Assembly (NCBI RefSeq): GCF_002776525.5
Contig: NC_045443.1
Location: 43,007,747 to 43,071,746, forward strand
DNA length: 64,000 bases
Source: Piliocolobus tephrosceles
Taxonomy: Eukaryota > Chordata > Mammalia > Primates > Cercopithecidae
Direction of reading: 5' to 3'
The position numbers were made by a program, and so were the translations under genes. The notes under the pieces are model-generated. The model was not told where the DNA came from. It made no database searches and saw nothing but the letters and a program-made list of their open reading frames with translations. The stretch's first letter is position 1. Each line of letters begins with the position of its first letter. Positions 11,490 through 23,204 of the stretch are shown piece by piece.

Positions 11490-12185
11490 GCCTTTTATGT
11501 GCCTGGATAGTTTACCATGACAGTCTGAAAAAATCATCATATATGACAGGCTTCCATTATTTTCCAAATAAGAAACAACTGTAAACAGTAGCATATGTCC
11601 TTTGATACCTTCAATATATTTATGCAATTGTTGTCTAATAACCCCACCCCTGCTTAAGGTATGGAGGACAGAATACAAAGAGTTGATTACATAATCTTCA
11701 TTTATCCTCAAGATTCTCATTCTCATTTACTAAAGTCAAGGACATAACTAATTTATATGCTAAGGGCAAACCTAAAGCTCTTTTATTTTTATTTCCGCCA
11801 GGCAATCTCTGAATGCCTGTTACAGGTACTTTAAAGGAAAGAGCTGTACGTGTGGAAAAGTAGAGTTTACATGTAGAAAACTAAACTTCATGACTATTAG
11901 AGACAAAAAGCAAAAGAGCAATGAGATGTTACAGACTCATTTTACAACCAAACCTCCCAAGAAGACTACAGGAGCACTTGGGATCAACAGCACTGTATTT
12001 TCACATCTGGGAGGCAGAATAACAAAGACAAGAAAGGCATCCTGGGTGGAAGTATGGAAGCAGAGAAAGAACTGGTGAATTTTTATCCTTTTAAGAAAAA
12101 CAGGAAAACTGTCAACTATATTTTTACTTTAACACTTGGTGTACTTTGGAAAGACTTCTGAGCAGAAATGACAACGCCTGTCCAA
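11490..12185. other. AT-rich DNA, no recognised feature
   Basis: Only short chance open frames occur. No repeat family was identified. Confidence 0.4.
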
Positions 12186-12226
12186 ATAACAAACAAAGCT
12201 CTCTTAGTTCATTTGTGCTGCTGTAC

Positions 12227-12227
<1 letters not shown>

Positions 12228-12272
<45 letters not shown>
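12228..12272. repeat. Poly(A) run of 45
   Basis: An uninterrupted run of 45 A follows 'gctgctgtacc'. The related LTRs have only a short A-rich spot here, so it appears to be an expansion rather than an Alu or L1 tail. Confidence 0.95.
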
Positions 12273-12274
<2 letters not shown>

Positions 12275-12421
12275 ACTTGAGACAGGTAATTTATAAAAAA
12301 TAGAAATTTCTCACAGTTGTGGAGGCTAAGAAGTCTAAGATCAAGGCATCAGCAGGTTCAGTGCCTGGTGAGGATCCGGTCCCTGCTTCCAAGATGGCAC
12401 CTGTTACTGCATCTTCAAGTA

Positions 12422-12599
12422 TTAAGTGGGGGCCTTTCAGGAGGTGATTAGGCTGTGAGGGCTATGCCCTCATGGATGGAATTAGTGCCTTATAAAAGGG
12501 CCCTGTTAGTTCTCTCCAGCCCTTATAGAAGGCACTAATTCCATCCATGAGGGCAGAGCCCTTACAGCCTAATCACCTCCCAAAAGCCCCACCACTTAA
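12422..12599. repeat. Long inverted repeat (hairpin) within the LTR
   Basis: Left arm 12422-12500 and right arm 12521-12599 are reverse complements with roughly 90% identity; the loop is about 20 nt (12501-12520). Both arms share variants such as 'catggatggaattagtgcc'. This suggests one arm was copied from the other rather than two separate LTR insertions. Confidence 0.93.
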
Positions 12600-13394
12600 C
12601 ACTGTTGCATTCAGGATTAAGTTTCAACATGAATTTTGGAGAGGGCATAAACATTGAAACCACAGAAAAATTCTAAGAGTTAAAGGGTGAGAATTACTGA
12701 AAATAAACGACCACGTAAAAATGCTTGTCACAGAAAAATGAGAATGGATTTAATAGGAAAAAAGGGATGATGTTCAAATCACTGCTTCTGAAATTTTACC
12801 CCATTCTGTTTAAACAAGATTTTTAAAACTTTACAGAGTTTCAATTCCAGAAATTAGTTTCTTTTGCACAAATGCTGAAAGTTAACTCTTTCATTGGTTT
12901 CTCGAGAACTGATCACTTTCTTCATACTAATCCCTTACAAATTGGTACAAGTAGCTATTATAAAACCAAGATGGAAAAAAGCACTTATCTTGCACAGTAT
13001 AAACACGACATCTACTCTTTTCTCTAGCTATGCCTATTATATGAATTTCTGAAACACAAACTCATCCTTCTAGCTATCTCAGAGATAAGTACAATTATGT
13101 TACATAAATGAGTAAGTATCAATGTGCCCTCATATGAGTATTTTACACATAATTTAAAGAAGAATTTCACTATCCTACTCCTATGAAATACTACAACTCT
13201 AATCCAGATACTGATTATATTACATACTACGCAAACTTAAAAAAAAATTCTGCCATATTAGCATAAGGCATGAATAGATATTGGGATTCTTTCCTAAATG
13301 TAATCATATTACAAATGCTACAAATGCCCATAACCTGGATTTTTGTGTAAGCTTTTCATATTATTTTTAGCTACTACTTTCTAACAAGTCATGA

Positions 13395-13520
13395 ATTATC
13401 TCATTTAACTTTTATAGAACCTGGTGAAAGAGATATCTCAATTTTACATACAATGAAAGTAAGTAACATGCCCAAGATCGAAAAGCCAGCATTAAGTAGT
13501 AGGACTGGAACCCATTAGCC
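13395..13520 (-). mobile_element. MIR fragment
   Basis: 'agtaagtaacatgcccaaga' followed by '...gtaggactggaaccca' matches the antisense MIR core. The fragment is diverged and has no visible ends. Confidence 0.6.
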
Positions 13521-13724
13521 ATTTACCAGTAAATAACACAAATATTAATCCAAGTCACTAGAAATTATGAGTATTCAAACAACAAGGATTGGTAACATTC
13601 TTAATGATTCAAATGACTGCAAAAATGTTAGGCTTTTAATCTTCCTTCTTTATCACTATATTACCAGGATCCAACAGCATGCCTTCAAAGGAGTGCCCAA
13701 TTTTTTATGGATATGTTTAGCAAC

Positions 13725-13950
13725 CATAGCACATGTTATTTGTCAGGCACGATTCTAAACACACTTAGCCCCCCTCTTTACATATATTAAAAAACCACTA
13801 TGATCTTGAGAGATTAACTTCATTTTACAGCAATACTGTCATTACCCCCATTTTATCATGGAAACACCTAGCAAGCTGTAGAGCTGGGACTGAAATTCAG
13901 GAAATCAGGCTCCCCTATGCTCTTAACCATTGACACTAAACGGCCTCATA
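13725..13950 (-). mobile_element. MIR
   Basis: Antisense MIR signposts run in order: 'tgtcaggcacgattctaa', 'cccccattttatcatgg', 'gctgtagagctgggactg' and 'tgctcttaaccattgac'. The element is nearly full-length but old. Confidence 0.75.
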
Positions 13951-15572
13951 CACAAAAAGATCTCTATAAGAGTCATAAGTTACCCAACAACTCACCTGAA
14001 TACCATCTCCTTACAGTATTTAAGTACTAATTAAATAACATTTATCTGAGTCCAGTGGTAATAAATAGCAGTTAACTCTATGTTCCGTTCTCTTAAATTA
14101 GCTCTATTTAGTGACTGATTTTCACGCCCTTTTAGTGCAAAGAACCTGAGAGTAGAATAATCGGATCAAGACTGTCCTGTTCCACCAGGTTCCAAAATAC
14201 CATTAGCGTTCCTCTTCCCAAAATACACTAATAGGAAAAACTAAACTGGTATTAGTAAGATACTAGTTGTCAATGTCTTAGGACATAACCTAATATATCA
14301 CATCATTTAGAATAGTTTGCTTTAGGGAAACAGGGCAGCTGATTTATAAATTAACAAAATAAAGAAATATTGTTAAAGAGTATATATAGTTTGTTTTTGG
14401 AAGAGACAACTCAGACCAAAATGATGCTGTTAGAGATTGAGTGATATTAGGATTATCTCCTAAATGTAATCGTATTATAAATGCTACAAACTGCCAACTA
14501 CTTTTTCAAGTGAAATCTCTAACTGGTCAGTCTTCTGCTATGTTCGCCATGACTAACACAGGATATGACCTGTTCAACACCATAAAGTATATCAGTAAGA
14601 TATGTTAATGAGAAAGAAAACAGGATGAAGAGTCAAAAATGGTGAATGAACACATCCCTAAGACAAACTGTTCTAAATGATGTGATAATTTAGAGTTTTA
14701 CAAATCCATGCCAAAAAATAATCCTGATATTGATCCAAGTCCCTTAAAGTTGTATCAAAATAACCCCTAAACAAACAGCCCCTTAGAGCTCTGAGATTCC
14801 TGTCTCCCAAAAAGATTCAAAAACCGAAACACCGTTCTCCCATTTTCTGAAGAATAAATATAATGTCATCCTTGAATAAATACGTTTTTGTTTTTTATCT
14901 CATTTCCCCTAGTTATTCTAGCTACAGATTAACTTTAGGCTGTTCACAGGGCTGGGCTATTCAGTCTGAAAATTTGGAGTATTCTCCCTAGTCTACTGGT
15001 TTTCAAATTTCTTAAGTTTTATCAATATCTGATTCAAATTTTATTTTCAGATATATTTTAGAATATGGTTTTGGCTAACACAAAGTAGGCCCCATTATAG
15101 CCTATCTCAAAAAATCTGGGCAGAATACTAAAGGAATTCATCTAAGTACTACACTCTGAAAAGTAAATTACAGTAGGTGGAATGTGGAGGGGAGTAAAAA
15201 TCTGGAGAAGCAAACTACATTGAGTCTTCCCGTTTTATTTTTCATCTTTTCTCTCATAGCTTTGTCCTTAGGGTGGTTACATGGTGGCAGTGGCACAGGT
15301 GGCTCAAAGTCTGAGAGAAGCCCCATTTTTCTGGGCGTTTCTAGCCAAAGGAACCAGGAAAAGGGGACACTGCAGGGTGGAGAAAAAATCCTGGAGAGAG
15401 TCTGATCAAGAGGATTCCTTAATTCTCTGCATGAATCTACACAAGTCCTAGCTGAGCTATGCAAGCATTCAGTTAGCACAGGACAGACCCAGGGCAATAC
15501 AGCAAAGGCTGTGAAAACTAAACTAAAGGTGAACTATCACCCACAAAAGGTAAGACAAAGTTTGCAGTCTGA

Positions 15573-15851
15573 GGCCAGGCATGATGGCCCATGCCTGTAA
15601 TCCTAGCTCTTTGGGAGGTAAGGTGGCAAGATTGCTTGAGCTCAGGAGTTCAAGACCAGCCTGGGCAACATAGTGAGACTTCATTGCTACCAAACAAACA
15701 AACAAAAATTAGCCAGGTGTGGTAGTGCACACAGGCAGCCCCAGCTACTTGGGAGGCTGAGGCAGTAGGATTGCTTGAGCCATGGTCATGTCACTGCACT
15801 CCAGCCTATGCAACAAAGATCCTGTCTCAAAAACAAAATAACAACAAAAAA
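15573..15851 (+). mobile_element. AluJ
   Basis: A diverged two-arm Alu starting 'ggccaggcatgatggccc'. Its linker has expanded to (ACAA)n and part of the right arm is missing. Confidence 0.85.
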
Positions 15852-16529
15852 CCCCACCAAAATGTATGGTCTGAATTTAATGGGCTATTTGTTAAAACAA
15901 AACATCTCTAGAAGACTATTTACAGGGCCTAGAGTCGATATAACATAATATTGTCCAGGATACAGTTCCAACTTACTTGACATTCCAAGCACCAGAAAAT
16001 GTGACCAATTCTCAAGGGAACAGACAATCTATAACTGCCAATGCCAAGATAACTCAAATATTGGAATTACTGAGGACTTTACCTATTATAACTATGCTCC
16101 ATGGAGAAAAAAATAAACACTTTCAAAAAAAGAAAAGACAGAATTCTCAGCAGTGAAATAGTAGGTATAAAAAATTAAAATTTTAGAGGTAAGAAATATG
16201 ATGTCTAAAAAAAGGGTACAATAACAGAATAGAAATGCAAAGAAGTCAGTGAACATGAAGCCAAATCAACAGAAATGATCTAATCTGAACAGAGAAATAA
16301 AAGAAGAAAAAAATAAAGACTCTCAGGGTCCTCTGGACAACATCAAAAGTTTTGTCACTTGAGTACCAGAAAGAGAAAGAAATTGGTACAGAAAAAAATA
16401 CTGGAAGGAATAAGGTTCATAAGCCTCCTAAACTTGAAGAAGGGCACAAATTTAGAAATTCACCAAGCTCAAGACAACACCAAATAGGATAAATGCAATA
16501 GAAAAACATGCTTATAAATTATAATCAAA

Positions 16530-16768
16530 GGCCGGGCACAGTGGCTCACGCCTGTAATACTAGCACTTTGGGGAGCCAAGGCAGGTGGACTGCCTGAGGT
16601 TAGGAGTTCAAGACCAGACTGGCCAACATGGTGAAACCCCATCTCTACTAAAAATACAAAAAAAAAAAAATTAGTTGAGCATGGTGGTAGGCACCTATAA
16701 TCCCAGCTACTCCGCACTCCAGCCTGGGCAAAAAGAGCGAAACTCCTCTCAAAAATAAACAAACAAAT
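16530..16768 (+). mobile_element. Alu with right-arm deletion
   Basis: The left arm is complete; the right arm jumps from 'cccagctactc' to 'cgcactccagcctgg'. Flanking 13-bp repeats aaattataatcaa (16516-16528) and aaatcataatcaa (16769-16781) differ at one base. Confidence 0.92.
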
Positions 16769-16811
16769 AAATCATAATCAACTGCAACAAAGCAAACATG
16801 AAGAAAAAAAT

Positions 16812-17662
16812 CTTTTTTAAAATTTATTTTTATGTCAATAGTTTCTGAGGTACAGGTGGTTCTTGGTTACATTGATGAGTTCGTTAGTGGTGATTTCTAG
16901 GATTCTGGTGCAGTTGTCACCTGAGCAACATTACACTGTACCCAGTATGTAGTCTTTTATCCCTCACTCCCTGCCAGCCTTCACCCTGAGTCCCCAAAGG
17001 TCACTGTATCTTTCTACTTATTTATTTTTGAGACAGAGTTTTGCCCTGTTGCCCAGGCTGGAGTGCAGTGGTGCGATCTCGGCTCACTGCAATCTCCACC
17101 TCCCAGGCTCAAGCAATTCTCATGCCTCAGCCTCTGGAGTAGCTGGGATTACAGGTGCGCACCACCACACCTGGCTGATTGTTGTATTTTTAGTAGAGAC
17201 AGGGTTTCACCACGTTGGCCAGGCTGGTCTCAAACTCCTGGCCTCAAGTGATCCGCCCACTTCGGCCTCCCAAAGTGCTGGTATTACAGGCACGAGCCAC
17301 AGTGCCCAGCCCAAAGTCCATTATGTCATTCTTATGCCTTTGCATCTTCATAGCTTAGTTCCCATTTATAAGTGAGAACATACAATATCTGGTTTTCCAT
17401 TCCTGAAATACTTCACCTAGAATAATGGCCTCCAGCTCCATCTAAGTTGCTGCAAAAGACATTATGCCTGAGTAGTATTCCACGGTGTATATATACTACA
17501 TTCTCTTTACCCACTTAGTTGATGGGCACTTAAGGTTGGTTCCGTATCTTTGCAATTGCGAACTATGCTACTATAAACGTGTGTGCATGTGTGTTTTTCA
17601 TACAATGACTTCTTTTCCTATAGGTACTGAGTAGTGCAACTCCTGGATCGAATGGCAGATCT
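16812..17662 (-). mobile_element. L1 3' end fragment (L1PB/L1MA type), split by Alu
   Basis: The antisense L1 3' region contains 'gaggtacaggtggttcttgg', 'tagtcttttatccctcac', 'aagtgagaacatacaat' and 'gagtagtattccacgg'. It is 5'-truncated near 17662 and was later split by an antisense Alu at 17020-17311. It lies opposite in strand to the L1M it interrupts. Confidence 0.85.
17020..17311 (-). mobile_element. AluS inside L1 3' fragment
   Basis: A complete antisense Alu. L1 sequence matches on both sides, around 'ccaaaggtcactgta' before it and 'caaagtccattatg' after it, a degenerate target duplication. Confidence 0.92.
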
Positions 17663-17664
17663 GA

Positions 17665-17878
17665 ATATGTTCAAAATATTATCATTTCAACATGTAATAA
17701 ATTTAAAAATTATTAAAGAGGTAATCGATTTAATAATTGTTTAATGAGCTATTTTACATTCTTTTTGTAAAATCCAGTGTGTATTTTATACTTACAGTAC
17801 ACCTCAATTCAAATTAACCACATTTCGAGTGCAAGAGTCACATATTTAGTTACTGGCTACTCAATTGGACCATGAAGC
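17665..17878 (+). mobile_element. hAT-type nonautonomous element fragment
   Basis: 'tatcatttcaacatgtaat', 'gagctattttacattcttt' and 'cttacagtacacctcaatt' belong to a familiar short hAT element of primate genomes, possibly MER33-like. The outer left end is missing. Confidence 0.6.
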
Positions 17879-17984
17879 TCTAATGCAACCACTAAAAAAT
17901 AATACGAAGAGATAAGAGTTAAAAAACCAAGGGATACATTGAAAATAAAATATCAAAATATATTCATATAATCTAAAAAAGGAC

Positions 17985-18255
17985 AGACACTTTGGGAGGC
18001 TGAGGCAGGATTGCTTGAGGCTGAATTTAAGACCAGCCTGTGTAACACAATGAGACACCTATCTCTACAAAAAATTTTAAAAATTAGCCGAGTGTGGTGG
18101 CATGCACCTGTAGTACTAGGTACTCTGGTGACTGAGGCAGGAGAATTACTTGAGCCCAGGAGATTAAGGTTGCAGGGAACTACGGCCATCCCATAGCATT
18201 CTAGCCAGGGAACAGAGTGAGACCTTGTCTCTCCCCACACCTCCCAAAAAAGGAA
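17985..18255 (+). mobile_element. AluJ, 5'-truncated
   Basis: It starts inside the left arm at 'cactttgggaggctgagg' and runs through both arms to 'gagaccttgtctc'. Strong divergence fits AluJ. Confidence 0.82.
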
Positions 18256-18863
18256 GAAAATAGAGGAGCAAACAGCAATAATTATATTAAATGTAAATAA
18301 AGAATCGTGCACACCAGTTAAAAGAGATTATCAAACTGGATTTTAAAGAAAGACTGAATTATATGCCTGTCTACAAGAAACTCCCTTTAAAAATAAAGAT
18401 AGGTTAAACGTATAGACCAAGATATGCCAAACAATACAAACAATAATAAAAGATGGTTGGAATGGCTATATTAATATGAACTATATTTTAAACCTTTTTA
18501 AAGAGTCTAACTGGATTTGTTTACCCTCCAGTTTTAATTATATCTAGTTCTGTGGCAGTTTTGAAACAATGAAGCTATTTCATTTCATGCATCTCCCTCA
18601 CATTACTCATGTTGATGCATTAAGTAACTGGACACGCACAAGAGTTCCTAAAGAAATATTACCTATTACATTAAAACTGTCCTATCTGATGGGTTTTCTA
18701 TGATGAGGTTTTCAGGTGAATGATAGCTTATAAATTTTTTGAGTCATTAATATTTATTCCCCATTATAACAGTTTACCGAAACATTCTTCTTGACAAGCC
18801 ATCTAGGCATACAAAATAGTGCTATAAGTATATTTACATTAAAAAAAAAAAATCACCTATCAG

Positions 18864-19151
18864 GGCTGGGTGTGGTGGCTCATGACTGTAATCCCAGCAA
18901 TTCAGGAGGCTGAGGAGGGCAAAGGTCAGGAGTTCGAGATCAGCCTGACCAACATGGCGACACCCCGTCTCTACTAAAAACACAAAAATTAGCCGGGGTA
19001 GTGGTGCATGCCTGTAATCCCAGCTACTCAGGAGGCTGAGGCAGGAGAATTGCTTGAACTTGGGAAGCAGATGTTACAGTGAACCGAGATTGTGCCACTG
19101 CACTCCAGCCTGGGTGACAGAATGAGACTATGTCTCAAAACAAAACAAACA
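18864..19151 (+). mobile_element. AluS
   Basis: A complete two-arm Alu from 'ggctgggtgtggtggctc' to 'gactatgtctc' with an AAAC-type tail. About ten bases are missing in the left arm. Confidence 0.9.
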
Positions 19152-19825
19152 AGACCTATTATTTGTAAACTGTTTGATTGATTCCAGAGAATTTTTAAAA
19201 CAGTGTTGTTTTGGCCGCTCTCTTTCATGTTTGTATTTCTGTTTTGGTTTGCTTTAAGCTGCTAAATAACTACTGTGGTTAGGATACTAAGCCTGGTATT
19301 GGAATATAAAAACAGATTAAGATACTGTATCCCTTCATGGTACAAAGAGTAGACTTGGAGACATAAGATACAGAAGATGAACAAGACAGCATATGCTAAG
19401 TGCCAAATACAAGAAATAGGCAAAGAGTTCCTAAGACATTTTTAAAATGTACCAGTGGGGAAGTAACTAACGACTGAGGCAAGTAAAGAAAAATAAAAAT
19501 AATAAAGTGCAAAAAGTTAATGTTCTTCAGTCTAAATTAGGATTTAAATTGTGTTTTCTTAGGTGGACTTCAAGTCCACCTCTCTCCCATTTATCTGTTT
19601 TTAAAGTTGTTTATAAGATGTTTAAATTGGGGACTTTGAGCTTAATGCAGTAGCAGAAAGGTGGCGGCAGTGGGGAGATGGACAGTAGGGGAAACCAGTC
19701 AGGAGAAAATGGAAAGAAGACTACATATCAATAAAGAAGGCCTGATTAGAGCTAAGCTCCCCTGGGGCACAGACCTAATAGACACATAGACATCAACAAA
19801 CCTGGAGTTCAGAACTATGGGTAGA
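19152..19825. other. No recognised feature
   Basis: Apparently unique AT-rich DNA with purine-rich patches. Nothing supports a gene. Confidence 0.4.
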
Positions 19826-19827
19826 GT

Positions 19828-20165
19828 GAATGCCTACAACATACTAGGTAACGAACTACACATTCTGGCATGCCTTTCCACGTTTAATCCGCAAAATACC
19901 AGAACACGGTATATTTAAAAACTTAAAACACCGTCAATACTGAACAATAGAACACCACATTAAAAAGGCTTAAAACTCGTACATTAAACAGAGCTAACTT
20001 AAGAGTATGAACAAGAGACAGAGTTAGTTGCTATTACCACTGGACTTAGATAAATGTTATTAAAAAATTAGGTGAGGAAACTGAGATACTGATTAGATCA
20101 CCTATAAAAGGTGACAGTCATCTAGGATAACCAGAGTTCAAAACCAGGTCTGACTGACTCCTAAA
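19828..20165 (-). mobile_element. MIR (diverged)
   Basis: Antisense MIR-like order: 'acaacatactaggtaacg' and 'cacgtttaatccgc' near the left, then 'gtgaggaaactgagatactg' and 'ccagagttcaaaaccagg' at the right. The middle is extended, perhaps by another fragment. Confidence 0.55.
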
Positions 20166-20166
20166 C

Positions 20167-20168
<2 letters not shown>

Positions 20169-20199
<31 letters not shown>
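20169..20199. repeat. (AC)n microsatellite
   Basis: A perfect dinucleotide run of about 15 units, likely polymorphic between individuals. Confidence 0.97.
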
Positions 20200-20200
<1 letters not shown>

Positions 20201-20976
20201 GACTGAACTAATTTTTACCTTATTGTCAAAATTACAATAAAAAGACAACCCTAAAAGTACATCTGAGAAGTCTAGGGTAAAAGGAAGGATAAAAAAGGAA
20301 GTTTAGTCTTATCCCTAACAGAGATGTGAGTCTCAAGAGGGTTTAAATGTACTCTAGAGGGTTTAAATTTAAAGACTGAGAACACTTAATTTTCACTAAA
20401 AGTATTGGTATAATAATCTTTTACAAAAAGGAGTAAGTATAAATTTTAAAAGAACACGTCTATATGCTGCTATTCTGGCTGGAGGCATTGGAGACCAAGT
20501 TAGTGAGCAAAATGCCCATGTTAGGAATAGTGAGGGAACCCAGATTAAGGTACTAGAGCTCAAATAGAATGGTAAAATCTTCAGTATGGGGTATCTAAGA
20601 AGTATGGAGTAAGTGGTGCATCCCAGGACAGGATGTCAGAGCCTAAGTAGAGAAAAAAGTTAAGGCAATGGGAAACTGGCCATATGCAGGGGATTTATCA
20701 AATTTAGTAAGTAATGACAATGAGTCAGAGTTCTCCTCGTGAGAAGGGAGTTATAAATTTGGTAATGGAAAAAAAGAGAACAAATCTCATGGACTGAAAT
20801 TGCAGAAATTGGTACCAATTCATGGTTTTGAACACATAGACATCGAAATAATTAGAGCATCCAAATCCTGTTTGCTAAATACCTTTCTCCACTAAAAGCA
20901 ACCACTCTTTGGAGGAATGGTTGATTCCAGTGCTGGGGCAGGGAAAGTACAAGGTGAGCTTCATTTTCTTATGCCC
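20200..20976. other. No recognised feature
   Basis: Unique-looking sequence with short repeated phrases ('gagggtttaaa' twice near 20337-20367). No gene support. Confidence 0.4.
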
Positions 20977-20990
20977 AAAAGGAAGGAAGT

Positions 20991-21282
20991 GGCTAGGTGT
21001 GGTGGCTCACACCTGTAATCCCAGCACTTTGGGAGGCCAAGGCAGGCAGATCACTTGAGGTCAGGAGTTCAAGGTCAGCCTGGCCAACATGGTAAAATCC
21101 CGTCTCTACTAAAAATACAAAATTTAGCCAGGTGTAGTGGCCCACGCCTGTAATCCCAGCTACTTGGGAGGCTGAGGCACAAGAATCACTCGAACCTGGG
21201 AGGCAGAGTTTGTGGTGAGCCAAGATCATCACACTGTACTCCAGCCTGGGCAACAAAGCAAGATTCCACTTCAAAAAAACAA
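20991..21282 (+). mobile_element. AluS
   Basis: A complete Alu beginning 'ggctaggtgtggtggctc'. The target-like 'aaaaggaagg' before it recurs as 'aaaaaaggaag' in the tail junction. Confidence 0.92.
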
Positions 21283-21299
21283 AAAAGGAAGTCTGAAGA

Positions 21300-21940
21300 A
21301 CAAGTCAAAAGAAAACAGAAACTATCTTGAAGGGCTTTCAATAGCCAAAGCTAAGACAATCTCGGAATAAATAAATAGCAAGTTTAACAAGGAATGGGGT
21401 ATTTTTACAGTCTCAAAATACTTTTCCACAAAAATGCATGTTAATTACCAATGGGACAAAAGTAACTTTACAGTGAAGAAGCTTGGATGATATTACCTCA
21501 ATCAAGTTATCATAGTGCACACTATGCGATATCAAGTTATCACATCATCAATAATGAGACAGAAATTGTATGCCATTTGATAGGACACAATGAGAAAAAC
21601 GCAACATCATTACTGTCAAATAGTGTACAACCTGAATCTAACCATAAGGAAATATCTGGCATCCTACAGAAAGTACATGTGGGGGGAAAAAAAAAGAAAG
21701 TATCATGCAAACCCAAATGGAGAGACATTTTGCAAGAGAACTAATCTATAAGCTTTAAGCAGTACAAACAAGGTCATGAAAGTCAAGACTGGGGGACTGT
21801 TTCAAGTTGAAGGAGTCTAAAAAGACGTTACAGTTAAATGCAACACAGAATTCTGAATTATTTTGTTACAAAGGAAATTACTGTGGAAACTGGCAAAACT
21901 TGAATGTGGTCTGAGGTTAGATTCTAATAATATAGGAAGA
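21300..21940. other. No recognised repeat; one short open frame
   Basis: An 85-codon plus-strand frame (21487-21744) has no recognised motif. A near-repeat 'atcaagttatca' occurs at 21501 and 21531. Confidence 0.35.
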
Positions 21941-21956
21941 TTAATTTCTTAATTTT

Positions 21957-22254
21957 TTTTTTTTTTTTTTTTTTTGAGACAGGGTCTTGCTCTGATGCCC
22001 GGACTGTAATGCAGTGGCACAATCTTAGCTCACTGCAGCCTTGAACCTCCTGGGCTCAAGTGATCCCCCCATCTCAGCCTCCTGAGTGGCTGAGACCACA
22101 GGTGCATGCTACCACACCTAGTTTTGTTTCTTTTTTGTAGAGACAAGTTCTCACTATGTTGCCCAGGCTGGTCTCAAACTCCTAGGCTCAAGTGATCCTA
22201 CCGCCTCTGTCTCCCAAAGTTCTCGATTATAGCTGTGAGCTACCGCACCATGCC
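21957..22254 (-). mobile_element. AluJ with target-site duplication
   Basis: An antisense diverged Alu led by a poly(T) tract. It is flanked by aatttcttaatttt (21943-21956) and aatttcctaatttt (22255-22268). Confidence 0.92.
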
Positions 22255-22639
22255 AATTTCCTAATTTTGATGGTTATACTGTAGTTGTGCAACACAAAAT
22301 CCTTGTACTTGTTTGAGGTGATGAGACTGTACCTGCAACTTACTCTCAACTGGTTTAGGAGAAAAAAGGTCTTTGTAGAGTACATGGAGCTTAAGTGGGA
22401 TTCTACAATTTACTCTCAAAAGACTCAAGGGGGAAAAGTTCTTTGTACTGTACTAGGAACTTTTCTGAAAGTTTGAGAATTTTTTTTTTGTAGTTACCTA
22501 AAAAATTCACTTTTTAAGCAAAAATAAGCAAAGCAGTGTTCCTTTTAAATGAAGAATAGCATGACAGTATATATTTTCACCTCTTCTTTTTATAAGACCC
22601 TGCTTTATTATTAGGAGATTGTCAATGACCTTTGATCTC

Positions 22640-22790
22640 TATCTGCATCGTCCAATAACCACTATTCAGTACCTCAACTGCACTACCCACTTTGCAAGTG
22701 CTCAACAACCACGTCACCATCAGTTACTACACCAGGCAATACAGATTCAAAACATTTCCATCATTACAGAACTGTCTACTGGACAGTACC
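22640..22790 (-). mobile_element. hAT-Charlie-type short element
   Basis: 'gcatcgtccaata' at the left and 'ctactggacagtacc' at the right form imperfect inverted ends, with 'tgcaagtgctcaacaacc' inside. It is the same broad family as the element near 2.3 kb. Confidence 0.55.
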
Positions 22791-22829
22791 GATCTAGAGG
22801 TTGACAGGCCTCTAGATCAGTGAAACAAC

Positions 22830-23045
22830 TGAAGACTGAAAGTCAGATGGACCTAGGTATAGATACTTAGCAACTTCTCTGACACTTAAGTCATTTAACT
22901 TCTCCAGAGCCCCAGACTCATGTGAAATGGACTAATACATTCAACATTGCAAGGCTACTGAAAAGATCAAATGAAAATTTATGTAAAATGTCTACAGCAG
23001 AGTGGCTGACACATAGTAAATATCTGATAAACATTATCTGTCTTC
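22830..23045 (+). mobile_element. MIR
   Basis: Sense MIR order: 'tcagatggacctaggtatag', 'aagtcatttaacttctcc', 'atgtgaaatgg' and 'gctgacacatagtaaatatc'. It is almost full-length. Confidence 0.8.
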
Positions 23046-23204
23046 TGTAATATGGGTGATAATTAAACTTCGATCTCAATACTTTTAGATCTAGTTAAGC
23101 AATTACAGAGGCATCACCTTACTGTCCTGCTTGTTCAAAAGGCCAATGAACTTCACACTGTTAGTCAACAAATTTTTTTTTAGTTCTTACCTTATTAAAC
23201 TCTT

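Larger units (their letters stand above)
12190..12664 (-). mobile_element. MaLR-type solo LTR (antisense) with internal inverted duplication
   Basis: Read on the minus strand this is an ERVL-MaLR LTR of the MST/MLT1 kind. The plus strand shows the antisense landmarks 'cttagttcatttgtgctgc', 'cagcaggttcagtgcctgg', 'aagtttcaacatgaatttt' and 'attgaaaccacag'. Two departures from a normal LTR are visible: a 45-A run (12228-12272) in place of a short A-rich spot, and a long inverted repeat at 12422-12599. No internal viral genes are present. Confidence 0.82.
12670..15170. other. Mostly unique AT-rich DNA with two MIR traces
   Basis: Apart from the two MIR fragments listed separately, no gene, exon or young repeat was recognised over about 2.5 kb. 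Confidence 0.4.
15190..18475 (+). mobile_element. Second old L1M/HAL1-type LINE, 5' half, interrupted
   Basis: Plus-strand blocks resemble the 5' region (about 15190-15570), the start of ORF1 (about 15930-16500) and the ORF1-ORF2 junction plus beginning of ORF2 (about 17878-17984 and 18256-18475, with 'atatgcctgtctacaagaaa'). It is split by AluJ 15573, Alu 16530, an L1 3' end 16812-17662, a hAT fragment and AluJ 17985. No frame survives. Segment limits are approximate. Confidence 0.6.
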
